A DNA stretch of 27,358 nt. Source: Bacillota bacterium (lineage in GTDB: Bacteria; Bacillota_A; Clostridia; DSM-8532). The position numbers and the translations under genes were made by a program. The notes beneath the pieces were generated by a model, which worked only from the letters and a program-made list of their open reading frames with translations, was not told the origin of the DNA and searched no databases. Positions 18,201 to 24,535 of the stretch are shown in pieces (positions within the stretch are counted from its first letter, which is position 1; the number at the start of each line of letters is the position of its first letter). The stretch lies in the NCBI GenBank assembly GCA_023424865.1, contig JAFADM010000594.1:1-27358 (forward strand), given 5' to 3'.

Positions 18201-21200
18201 ATTAAGTACCGTACTGTATTTTTCTTTGATGACAACATCCGCTCTCCAGGGGGTTGCCTCAATCGGAGCCTTTTCAAAATAATAACTTATCTGGGTAGGA
18301 TTAAAAAACTTTGGTATATAGCTGAAGAAGTTACCCCAAAAGAGATTCTTTGTTATAGGATTTTTAGCATAAATGGTATCCAAATCCATACCGTATTGGC
18401 TCATTTTCTGACGCAGGGCGGCGAGCTCATCTGAGCTTCTTTGCCCATCGCCGTTTAGATCCCCCGACATGTCAATCCATCGGGTGGTAAATCCGGCAGG
18501 CAAAACCGCTGTCATATCGTAGCTTTCTATGGGATTGGCTTTCTCAATAACAATCGGGGTATAAATATCCCCCGCAGCCTGTGTTCCTTCCGGGGTTTTA
18601 ACAACTACGGCGGCTCCCGCACTCAGAAGAAAATCGACAGGCGTTTCCCGGGTAGCAATGGTTTGACCGTTAATCTGATTGCTTCCGTATAAAATGACTG
18701 TGGCATAATCATCGGCTTCCCAGCCCAGATCACTAAGCTTTCCGCTGTAGGTAAAGGTTCCGTTCTGAGCGGTGACGGTATAGCCTGAAGGGCTGTCCCC
18801 TGTCTTTTTGGAGGAATAGCTGCCTCTGACCGTTCCATCGCTTTTATAAACGGTTAACAGTGCCTCGACAGGATTTCCGAAGCGTCGTTTTTCCGTACCG
18901 TTGGGATCCGGGTAATCAGTATTAAAGGAATAGCTGAGGCTTACGGAAAGATTGATATCGGAGCTTTCCTCTTCATGGCCTTCTCCAATAAGGGCATCCA
19001 TCCGTTCAAAATACGCCCTCTTATCAGATTCAACAGCCAGGTTATAGGTTGTTCCGTTCACCGTGTAAACAGGCGGCGCCACACTATGGGCATAGGCCGT
19101 AGGATTGGACGAAACCACTACCTGAGGATTTTCAAAGGTTACCTGAACATAGTCCGCCCCTTCTCCAACCGTGTAGCTCACTCTTGTATTGGCTCCGGTA
19201 GAATCCGTGGAAATCAGCTTTCCGGGATTTTTGGCCGTCCATACAGGGGTAACGGAGGAAGAATAATTGACAGCCTCAGCTTTTATAACATCTCCCGCAT
19301 ACAAATTAAATGCGGCAGTTGCTTTATTTTCCCCAACACCTTTTAAATAGCCCTTTTCGGTATTGGCAACTCTTGCCTCAAGCGTTGAGGTTCTCTGCTC
19401 GAATACAGGACGCACGGTAATGACACCGGAACTTATTGAATCCGAAAAAGAAGGATCCGACAAGAATGCGGTATCTAAATTAAAGGATGTGCCGGTTCGT
19501 CTCACCCAGCCGCCGTTTTTATTCTTTATCTCATAGCCCACATAAGTAACATACTCAGAATTGCTTCCTGTCTCATTATTGGAATAAGACTCAATAAGTT
19601 CAACACTGTCACTGCGGTAGAGTTTCACCTGGGTTTTCTCCGTATTTGCCTGACCGTTTCCAACCAGGGAGGTTACCATCCCCGCATGCATGGAGCCCGG
19701 CTGCTGGCTCATAAGTGTGGTTTCTTTTACAAGCTTGCCGTTTTCCAGCCGATACCGGTTAAGCTCAAATTTAGGTACATTGGCCTCGTCATTCTCAATT
19801 TTCAAGGTATATTCTTTAAGCTGAAGCCTGAGCCAGCCAATATCCGCCGTACTTTGATTGCCGGCTTTTGACCAGGAACTGAAAGTAATAGCGGAAGAAT
19901 TCCAATATTTCGAATCAACGTTTCTTCTGACTGCCTGCCAATTCTGAACCCCCTTAAAGCTGACCTTAAAATCGTTCACTCCGGGAGCGGCAAGGGTAAA
20001 TTCCGTATTGAATTCCTGCTCGGAATAATACTCCGTGCGATAGGACTTTTTATTCCACAAGTCATCCCACCAGTTTTTATAATACGCCACCTGCTGGGAC
20101 CAGGAGCGGCCCGGTCCCGCATTTGAAAAGCCGAATTCAAACCATTCAACACCATAGAGCTTCACATTGCCTGCCTTGGCATAGGCCGTGCCGTCTGTCG
20201 TCCTCAGCCTCAAGTTATTCCCGTCAGCGTAGGCAGTTCCGCCCTTTGAGCCATTTAAAAAATCGGAGGCAGTTACTCCCCACTGTCCCTTTTGAGGTGT
20301 AAATCCGTTAGGTGATATCTTTTCAAGATTTGTACCTGAAACAGACTGAAGTGACGCCGTGGTGCCGGATGCTGCCATAAGTCCGGCCTGGGGTGCATAC
20401 AGATACGCATTGGGTGATGCCGAAGCAGACTCAGGAACAAGAATCCTCACTTCCGCTTTTTCAGGATTCACGCCTGCCTGAGTCCTGTCAAGAGCAATGG
20501 TAAATTCTCTCATGGAGCTTCTCAGGGGATTTTCAAGAATATCGACAATAAGGGTCTGCTCCGTCATTCCGGGTGTAAACAGAAGCTCCTTCAGCCCCGC
20601 AAGGTAATCCTCTCCGGCAAGGCCTGTGTACTCCTCAGTTCCTGCATATACTGAAGAATAAAGATTAATACCCGAGGTTCTTCTTACTGTAACCTGCGCC
20701 TGCCCGTTCTGAGCCAAAACCACATCCTGGACAAATTCATATCCCGGCTCTTCCTCCGGTTCGTCGTCAACAATGGTACCGTAGCTCATGTAGAACTCGC
20801 CGCGAACCGCTCCGCCAGTGGGATTTACCAGGGCAAAGAGCATTTGCTCGGCACTTTCGGATATCTCATCATTAAGAGGTACAAGGTAAAGGTATTTTAT
20901 GTATTCGCCGTCCTCGAATTCCAGGGTTGTCTGAGCTCCCGGAACGCTGTAAAAAAAGCTGTCATAGGTAGCCTTTAATTCTTCAACGGCATTTAAGTCG
21001 ATTGTTTTCCAATCCGGGCGATCGCTTTCAACGCCGAGAACACTTTCTCTGAGCGCCTTGAGTGATTTGGGCTTACTGCCCTCTCCCACAGTAATCTCTC
21101 CTGACTCCAGCTCCGAATAGGCCTGCACCGGATCATCGGATTTTCTGTTTGAGCCGTCATAAGCATACCCTGTCTGATTATTTCCGTCAGGCTCCGGATC

Positions 21201-21761
21201 AGGTGTATTTGTTTGTATGGCATCCGGCGTCGTAACCTTCATGTCCACGCCGGAATCCTCAGTATTCAGATTTATGGCATCCGGCGAGGTAAGCTCATTC
21301 TCCGAAGGCGTTTCGTTTTCACCCAGGTTTATGGTAGGATTTTCACTGTCGATACCTAAAAGAGGCGTGGCTTCCGGATCTCCCTCAAGCTCTGCTTTCC
21401 GGGAATTTTCATATACACGGATAACATAATCCTTCCCGTATTCTGCGGTAACATCAATAATCTTAAGATCAACCGTCGCTTTACCCTGGGTACCGCCCTG
21501 TCTGGCAACCGCTATCTCAAGAAATTCTTTGTTCTCCGAAACTTCATATTGGGTTCCAACAAAGTTAAAAAGCCCGTTTGGGTATTTTTCCTCCCAAAGG
21601 GCATCACCGCGAATGGCTTCCCTAAAGGCCTCTTCACTTTCGGCCCCGGCAAGCTCCCACATTTCAAGGCCGTAGACAGGCAGGCTGGAGAAGGTAATAA
21701 AAAAGGCAAGCAGGATACTCAGAATACGCTTACCGCTCCATAACCGCTTATTAGTATTCAT
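12255..21761 (-). CDS. Giant multidomain S-layer-homology (SLH) surface protein
   Basis: I place the start at the ATG 21761-21759 (3168 residues): AGAAAGGAT lies 10 bases upstream, and MNTNKRLWSGKR plus a hydrophobic stretch ending SLPVYG makes a normal signal peptide. The frame is open back to 21869 but that part lacks an RBS. In order I see: Calx-beta-like strands (about 65-110), a Ser/Pro/Asn-rich linker with repeated (S/T)PDAI, the rest of a Calx-beta-like unit (about 265-340), a second Calx-beta-like domain (about 340-440), an aromatic-rich region (480-640), an EF-hand-like loop DLNGDGQRSSDE (about 1100), a carboxypeptidase-regulatory-like fold (about 1185-1250), an acidic linker (about 1460-1510), a beta-propeller-like region (1770-2350), CARDB-like domains (from about 2400), a Big_2-like domain (2635-2705), and three SLH repeats (about 2983-3168). 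SLH repeats bind pyruvylated cell-wall polymer, so it is surface displayed. It is the second gene of the peptide export cluster. Confidence 0.92.
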   Translation of the reverse strand: MNTNKRLWSGKRILSILLAFFITFSSLPVYGLEMWELAGAESEEAFREAIRGDALWEEKYPNGLFNFVGTQYEVSENKEFLEIAVARQGGTQGKATVDLKIIDVTAEYGKDYVIRVYENSRKAELEGDPEATPLLGIDSENPTINLGENETPSENELTSPDAINLNTEDSGVDMKVTTPDAIQTNTPDPEPDGNNQTGYAYDGSNRKSDDPVQAYSELESGEITVGEGSKPKSLKALRESVLGVESDRPDWKTIDLNAVEELKATYDSFFYSVPGAQTTLEFEDGEYIKYLYLVPLNDEISESAEQMLFALVNPTGGAVRGEFYMSYGTIVDDEPEEEPGYEFVQDVVLAQNGQAQVTVRRTSGINLYSSVYAGTEEYTGLAGEDYLAGLKELLFTPGMTEQTLIVDILENPLRSSMREFTIALDRTQAGVNPEKAEVRILVPESASASPNAYLYAPQAGLMAASGTTASLQSVSGTNLEKISPNGFTPQKGQWGVTASDFLNGSKGGTAYADGNNLRLRTTDGTAYAKAGNVKLYGVEWFEFGFSNAGPGRSWSQQVAYYKNWWDDLWNKKSYRTEYYSEQEFNTEFTLAAPGVNDFKVSFKGVQNWQAVRRNVDSKYWNSSAITFSSWSKAGNQSTADIGWLRLQLKEYTLKIENDEANVPKFELNRYRLENGKLVKETTLMSQQPGSMHAGMVTSLVGNGQANTEKTQVKLYRSDSVELIESYSNNETGSNSEYVTYVGYEIKNKNGGWVRRTGTSFNLDTAFLSDPSFSDSISSGVITVRPVFEQRTSTLEARVANTEKGYLKGVGENKATAAFNLYAGDVIKAEAVNYSSSVTPVWTAKNPGKLISTDSTGANTRVSYTVGEGADYVQVTFENPQVVVSSNPTAYAHSVAPPVYTVNGTTYNLAVESDKRAYFERMDALIGEGHEEESSDINLSVSLSYSFNTDYPDPNGTEKRRFGNPVEALLTVYKSDGTVRGSYSSKKTGDSPSGYTVTAQNGTFTYSGKLSDLGWEADDYATVILYGSNQINGQTIATRETPVDFLLSAGAAVVVKTPEGTQAAGDIYTPIVIEKANPIESYDMTAVLPAGFTTRWIDMSGDLNGDGQRSSDELAALRQKMSQYGMDLDTIYAKNPITKNLFWGNFFSYIPKFFNPTQISYYFEKAPIEATPWRADVVIKEKYSTVLNPQASSKEMPVKDATIIMGTSAFVTDEYGAATLTDPSLRLGEYNLVRIMHKGYEFFTYAVPGDTVVHTFDTSDVMRPYNFKATYKRNADSASEDLKLDADNVLVPIRPGETEFKFSVDKKNEGTAANNVIVRIYRTDDKGLKKEKLYESKTGVPNAGGFSHSIDLLAQNIPVGGMMTLSPLYEENGQVVREYPEVDVGLAFSMDLNIINAITSFDTPIKPAVEFIGQMNNRFDLGMNISLDDILDRGTRTGEDGKVYNTRTYTVGYNKDFEKKFGNEAEKEDDEDEGVISKIKKLLGNDPDDEDVKDEVKKNQKEDTPTSSSGGSFNYKFSVSLNLVIEEGSNEIDGVQRANGRYYFSSLVLMATGNAEFDYKYTYVTPIGIPVFASVNVHGDASAVLAIEPNNSMRQTSMYEFDGEGKVSLNPNNYSIYAQFMVNPGITIQAGAGIDYLNVYLEGNAEVDMNFTLPIIGENAASEGSGGLVITARVGIKVLFVQKKWTIYQSERISLFGYGSTGDALMGSLSNPYAGYLYEPVASPTEEEILTREYLNNRSSWAGNSSLRMARYSLNSTAAGNEAELQSGVYPYPQSKTIAYGDGKLLLLFVDDTGTRDSYNRAQLFYTLYDPATETWTPPQTVDLETDGTWDEAPDAYLVGDKILVTWADAGRNFTSSDTPVDTLSAMNISGRWFDTAAESFGEKFAVTKATELDTFADISPKISYDEASRRLMVYYTKADYLNEEPRAYDNTPVTDPGADRAETDDGEATSLYGDIVNGYGLIAYRYAEKQPDGTFLWNTTYAPDEGYGDSDGIFAQSFYGQRFLDLAALVDIEETEYEIPSGLPEGEDGSPSPTTTVTTQNVIYSKPGGGDPLIIESDLITYNGLALYAYVMDRDGSRSTAGDREIYLQIYNYEENAFHHPIKLTSNSGSVSMPQFVRTGGITYLYWLSDGDIVYMDITGLIKNNLKKLDLTIDGNPVSLYIVDKSNTTINGFVHKAVTSNDGLPIEDFIIRSNGDSQYLVWTDYVISYKGGLKAGDPGTEDPSNILKERHIFGAWAKPGTTLDKILVSDYFEDGEGYVYRYAPGKGPGTYPESIEVLTALTNPENPSESVSHGIYPINYSTYTDINGYTGVVSAGDPVLKEVYGANNGFPWSQGVQLTHEAGANYSDLDFTVNADGSLRAVYVKYSQERDETGVFTGNLTNRTLASTVFSPETALELGGVTLDNNNPMGGSTLTFSAAVANTGLKPGSGFSYEAFLTKNGEEIYTGARVSLGNVLAESVSDEEAYLLGGQSATLLAAVVLPEIPEGVEAGFRVLDVSGEIVAVAAKAVSYEEKLEVKMLDSLHTGASEAVLNYYVRNSGNKPYQGGLTVLSPEGSVLNELSLELEPNGVVTDSVAVDIEGLSYSDPELKEDGSVQDYLTLKVQAGDASDKAVIKRYASPEQVDAIWNVNTFSINKSGLSLKAGETHTLEPVLNLRKTAEEEGVSPYDIVWRTSNAEVASVLPDGTVIALSDGTARISAFLKPNVNAVESLSDGSFQRVDRSYTLPEGLILEATMVVTVGSGGSENPSPDPGPVSPSSGSSGQALELGGGEEAPAIRISVEPAVNGNTAVIAPSGFVVEQALNRAAASDSKALTFVLSSSYEGTASDQRLELSEEVWEKLTASGMESVSFESVHGMIELSKKALAAINAIWDGKSSITIKLAASSAEGAEDDASERLDGRRVYEAAVLMGSRDMRDMEGPDIPLLITLVTLPSEKSETNLGQVVGANLSEDGTLTILPLSVRTAEALIVYTNHRIGKITSFINKVSYSDNTGWYSDAVDFLAARGLASGVGDGRFAPGSSVTRSEVLSMLARLSGDDLSSEEGYPFTDVPAGKWYAPVVQWAYRTGLSGGTGNGGFSPEAAVIRQDLAVFLSRFTDGLGLTLPGGYGDAQFKDAGNIKGYAREAVERICRGGIIHGTPEGEFLPEKTATRGENAQMLMLLIRRLLSNE

Positions 21762-21960
21762 AACAGCACAGATCCTTTCTTTTAAATAGGACGCTGGGAG
21801 GACATTGCCCCCTTTTCCTTTTGGCCGGATTTGCTTTAGCAAATGGCCGCCAAACAAGCTGCTTTCCATGACTCAGACGGAAAGCAGCACTGTTGATAGT
21901 AATCTATTGAAATCATGTAAAGCAGTGTTAACCTATTGATGATTATTTTAATTGGAAGCG
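21762..21960. other. 199-base leader between peptide gene and giant SLH gene
   Basis: This gap holds a strong hairpin (21858-21888) and the ribosome binding site AGAAAGGAT (21772-21780) of the SLH gene. A small palindrome AAGCG-TAA-CGCTT spans the peptide stop codon at its upstream edge. I see no further ORF of note. Confidence 0.5.
21858..21888 (-). terminator. Attenuator-like hairpin between peptide and SLH genes
   Basis: GCTGCTTTCC and GGAAAGCAGC form a perfect 10-bp stem around an 11-base loop. On the minus strand it is followed by TTGTTT, a poor T-tract, so partial termination or 3'-end protection of the peptide transcript is plausible. That would give more peptide than giant surface protein. 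The upstream in-frame ATG of the giant ORF (21869) falls at the edge of this loop. Confidence 0.5.
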
Positions 21961-22134
21961 TTACGCTTTAGACTTGGTATCGTCACTGACATCCGTCGTC
22001 TCTACTTTTTTGACGTCCCTTAAAGAGACACCTCCGGTTACTTTATCGAGAGCCTCAAGATCCAACATGTCCTTTTGTGTTAATGTAGTTTTGACCTTCT
22101 CACCATTCTTTTGAAATTTTTCATTTAATGCCAT
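21961..22134 (-). CDS. Short GG-leader precursor peptide (57 aa), probable cargo of the C39 exporter
   Basis: A 57-residue frame starts at the ATG 22134-22132, with AGGAAGGAGA (22142-22151) in good position. The first 35 residues look like a secretion leader: charged MALNEKFQKNGEK, then LTQKDMLDLEALDKVTGG, the classic hydrophobic-spaced double-glycine motif cut by C39 peptidases (LDKVTGG is typical of clostridial NHLM-system leaders). The predicted core is the last 22 residues, beginning VSLRDVKK and ending DDTKSKA. It has no Cys and no aromatic residue, but four Lys, four Asp, three Thr and three Ser. This composition does not suit lanthionine, sactionine or azole chemistry. It heads the cluster that encodes a C39 exporter, a KamA enzyme and an ATP-grasp ligase. 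It does not resemble a peptide I know. Leader call strong; modification and activity unknown. Confidence 0.82.
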   Translation of the reverse strand: MALNEKFQKNGEKVKTTLTQKDMLDLEALDKVTGGVSLRDVKKVETTDVSDDTKSKA

Positions 22135-22202
22135 GTTAGCGTCTCCTTCCTGTTAAAGCAATTGAATTAATTAAAGAACTGGGATTATCGTATTTCGCTG
22201 AA

Positions 22203-22229
22203 ATTATAACATGAATTTCCATGTGCCAA
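22203..22229 (-). promoter_or_regulatory. Predicted sigma-A-like promoter of the peptide cluster
   Basis: On the minus strand TATAAT (22208-22203) is preceded by TTGGCA (22229-22224), with a short 15-base spacer. It lies about 70 bases upstream of the peptide start codon in AT-rich DNA and is the best promoter in the gap. The spacer is occupied by ACATG-N6-CATGT (22209-22224), a possible operator. Confidence 0.55.
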
Positions 22230-22293
22230 CTTAAAGAAACCTTAAAGATTTCCAGATTCAGGGTTAACAAATACTATATTTTAACAAAAATGT

Positions 22294-22318
22294 ATAAAAA
22301 ATAGCCATAAAGGCTATT
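22294..22318 (-). terminator. Rho-independent terminator candidate
   Basis: On the minus strand AATAGCC-TTTAT-GGCTATT is followed by TTTTTAT, giving a 7-bp stem, a 5-base loop and a T-run. It lies about 155 bases after the GH42 stop and upstream of the peptide promoter, so it would insulate the peptide cluster from the catabolic operon. Confidence 0.6.
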
Positions 22319-22436
22319 CGTCACTCTTGGAGCACTGTTCCTGACCTACCTGCTAAAGTAATTTCAGAAACACGAATAAACACTTTATGGCTATTTGACA
22401 GCATCACCCTATTTCTTTTCGGCCTTAAGGCTATGC

Positions 22437-22466
22437 TGAAAAAGGCCTGAATTAAGGAAAGGCCTG
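22437..22466 (-). terminator. Weak terminator candidate right after GH42 gene
   Basis: On the minus strand AGGCCT, 11 bases, AGGCCT and then TTTTT can form a 6-bp GC-rich hairpin with a T-run, 8 bases after the GH42 stop. Both arms are self-complementary palindromes, so the pairing is not unique and the call is tentative. Confidence 0.4.
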
Positions 22467-22473
22467 GGTCGCG

Positions 22474-24495
22474 CTAAGCTTCTACAGATTCCAAAACGGT
22501 AATGCCGTTTTGCTGCATTGTAATCTCTCTTACACGGGAACCATCCAGATACTGGATATATCCCTTTCCAAATTGCAGAGAAACCGGCTCCGTTCCAAAG
22601 TTAAAAAGGAAATAATACGCCTTTCCGCTTTCCGGACAACAGCGCTTTACAACCTCAACGGCGCTTCCCGCGGGGGGAAGAATGGTATTGGGTTCAATAG
22701 CGCCATTGGCGCAAATAGCTTCAAGCAATCTTTTCAACAGATCGTTTTCCGGGCAGGTACCGATATACCACGCATGTCCGCTTCCGTACCTGTTATAGGA
22801 GACCACACCCTGTCCCCTTTTGAAGCTGGCAGCATAGATTGCCTTCATTTCGGCGGAGCCTTCAAGCAGCTCGCTCCAGCCTCCGTCCTTACCTGTTTCA
22901 CCTGACGAAAGGCGGATTTCAGCCTGGTTCAGAGGAAATACCGGCTCCACCTCCTGAACGCCCATGCCGAACAAATCCGTAAGCCCGGCAGGAAGGGATT
23001 CGGTGTAGCCCACATTGTCTTCATTTTTAGCGCTTGTAAGGAATGTGGCGATTAATGTACCGCCCTTTTTCACATATCCTTTTAGCTTTTCCCGCATCCT
23101 TTCAGGAAGCACAATAGCGGCGGGAAGCACGATGGCCTTGTAGCCGGAGAAATCCGCGTCAAAAGAAATAACGTCCGTGCCCACACCCAGCTGAGCCAGG
23201 GTGTTATAGTAGAGAGACGCGTGGCGGATATAATGAAACAGCGGATCATTCACAGGCTTTATACGAAGCGCCCAGTGGCAGTCATAGTCAAAACAGATGG
23301 CAGCCTGGCTGCTGATAACGGTTTTCTCCAGGGGCTCAAGCTGCTTAAGAAGCTTTGCCGTCTCCTGCATCTCCCTGTAACGGCGCCGCGGAACGCCATC
23401 TGCGTCCACGATAGCATAATTCAGCTGCTCGGCTCCAAAGGGAAAGGTTCGGAACTGAAAATGGAGCATCATTTCGGCGCCATGGGCCATAGACTGCACT
23501 ACGGCCTGCTTCAGCGCGCCGGGATTGGGCTGCAAACGCCCGTCACCTCCCAGCTTGTGGCCTCCGCCCGAAACAAATTCCAAAACCCAGAAGGGCACCT
23601 TATGCTTTATCCCCCGTGCAAAGGCATAGGGAAAGGAATCCACCTTTGAATCCCGTAAATTGGGATAAAAGTCAAATGCAAAGCAGTCCAGCTTTTGAAA
23701 GCTCCTGTAATAATCAATGCTGTTGGTCGCAAGGCCTGTGGAATTGGTGGTCACAGGGTATGCCGTATATTGCTTGAGGATATCTGTCTGTATATCCTGA
23801 AATTCAATCTGACTCTCGCTGGAAAAACGTTCGAATTCCAGGCGAAGGGTAGGGTTTTCATGGTAGGCGTTGATGCTCTGCTGGGAGTGAACCTCGATGG
23901 TGTTAACAGGGGGATGGATCTGGAAGAAGCCGCTATATTCCTGGGACCAGAAAATTCCCCCTGAGCGGCGATTCCATTCCTCAATGCTGCCATATTTGGA
24001 TTTAAGCCAATTCTGGAATTTTATTGTGCAGGAAGGGCAGCAGCAGCGGCCTGTGGTTTCCTGAGCAGGCTCATTGTCAATTTGAAAGCCTGCCACATAG
24101 GGATTAGTGCCATAGTGTCTGGCGATGGCTTTGGTTACCGCGGCACAGTGGCGGCGGTAATCCTCGTTGCTGTAGCAATAATGCCTGCGCCCGCCGAAAG
24201 GGCGCTTCACCCGGCGGTTGTCTGTATAGGCCATATCCGGGTAGCGATAAAAAATCCAGTCCGGGGGGCAGGCCGTTGGCGTGCACACAATGGTTTTAAT
24301 TCCCGCTTCGCCAAGCTCGGCCACAACGCCGTCCAGCCATCCAAACTCATAGCGGCCCTCTTCCGGCTCAAAACGGTTCCATGCAAATTCGCCCATGCGC
24401 ACCGTATTAATTCCGGATTCCTTCAGAAGCTTTAAATCGGCGGCCAGCTCCTCCGGGCTTTTGTGCTCTGGATAATAGGAAACACCGTAATACAT
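22474..24495 (-). CDS. GH42 beta-galactosidase
   Basis: The 673-residue protein starts MYYGVSYYPEHK, the usual opening of GH42 enzymes. E142 in FQIDNEPAQ is the expected acid/base and E306 in PFWVLEFVSGGG the nucleophile. The structural zinc site is preserved as C107, C151, C153 and C156, with the spacing known for GH42. A trimerisation/Rossmann-like domain (from about 400, with YKAIVLPAAIVLPERM) and a small beta domain at the C-terminus complete the usual length. There is no signal peptide, so it acts in the cytoplasm on imported galactosides, perhaps galactan or arabinogalactan oligomers. It follows the dehydrogenase gene by 40 bases with an AAAGGAAGG ribosome binding site. It is the last gene of the catabolic operon. 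Confidence 0.93.
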   Translation of the reverse strand: MYYGVSYYPEHKSPEELAADLKLLKESGINTVRMGEFAWNRFEPEEGRYEFGWLDGVVAELGEAGIKTIVCTPTACPPDWIFYRYPDMAYTDNRRVKRPFGGRRHYCYSNEDYRRHCAAVTKAIARHYGTNPYVAGFQIDNEPAQETTGRCCCPSCTIKFQNWLKSKYGSIEEWNRRSGGIFWSQEYSGFFQIHPPVNTIEVHSQQSINAYHENPTLRLEFERFSSESQIEFQDIQTDILKQYTAYPVTTNSTGLATNSIDYYRSFQKLDCFAFDFYPNLRDSKVDSFPYAFARGIKHKVPFWVLEFVSGGGHKLGGDGRLQPNPGALKQAVVQSMAHGAEMMLHFQFRTFPFGAEQLNYAIVDADGVPRRRYREMQETAKLLKQLEPLEKTVISSQAAICFDYDCHWALRIKPVNDPLFHYIRHASLYYNTLAQLGVGTDVISFDADFSGYKAIVLPAAIVLPERMREKLKGYVKKGGTLIATFLTSAKNEDNVGYTESLPAGLTDLFGMGVQEVEPVFPLNQAEIRLSSGETGKDGGWSELLEGSAEMKAIYAASFKRGQGVVSYNRYGSGHAWYIGTCPENDLLKRLLEAICANGAIEPNTILPPAGSAVEVVKRCCPESGKAYYFLFNFGTEPVSLQFGKGYIQYLDGSRVREITMQQNGITVLESVEA

Positions 24496-24535
24496 TTAAT
24501 CAAACCTTCCTTTCCGTCTTTAGGGAATGGGCATG

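Larger units (their letters stand above)
22135..22473. other. 339-base intergenic region between GH42 gene and peptide gene
   Basis: This is the only gene-free stretch over 300 bases. From right to left it holds a GC-rich hairpin just after the GH42 stop, an inverted repeat pair (22371-22396 with 22298-22322), a terminator-like hairpin with a T-run on the minus strand, AT-rich DNA, the predicted promoter, and the peptide RBS. A 27-codon frame (22404-22321) ends just before the terminator but has no good RBS. Confidence 0.6.

Noticed and set aside
21762..21869. N-terminal extension of the giant SLH ORF from an ATG at 21869
   Set aside because: No RBS, it lies at a hairpin loop, and it would place 36 charged residues before a normal signal peptide; the ATG at 21761 has a good RBS.
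22321..22404. 27-codon ORF as a second precursor peptide
   Set aside because: No clear RBS, no GG motif, and its ends form the arms of an inverted repeat, so it is treated as intergenic structure.
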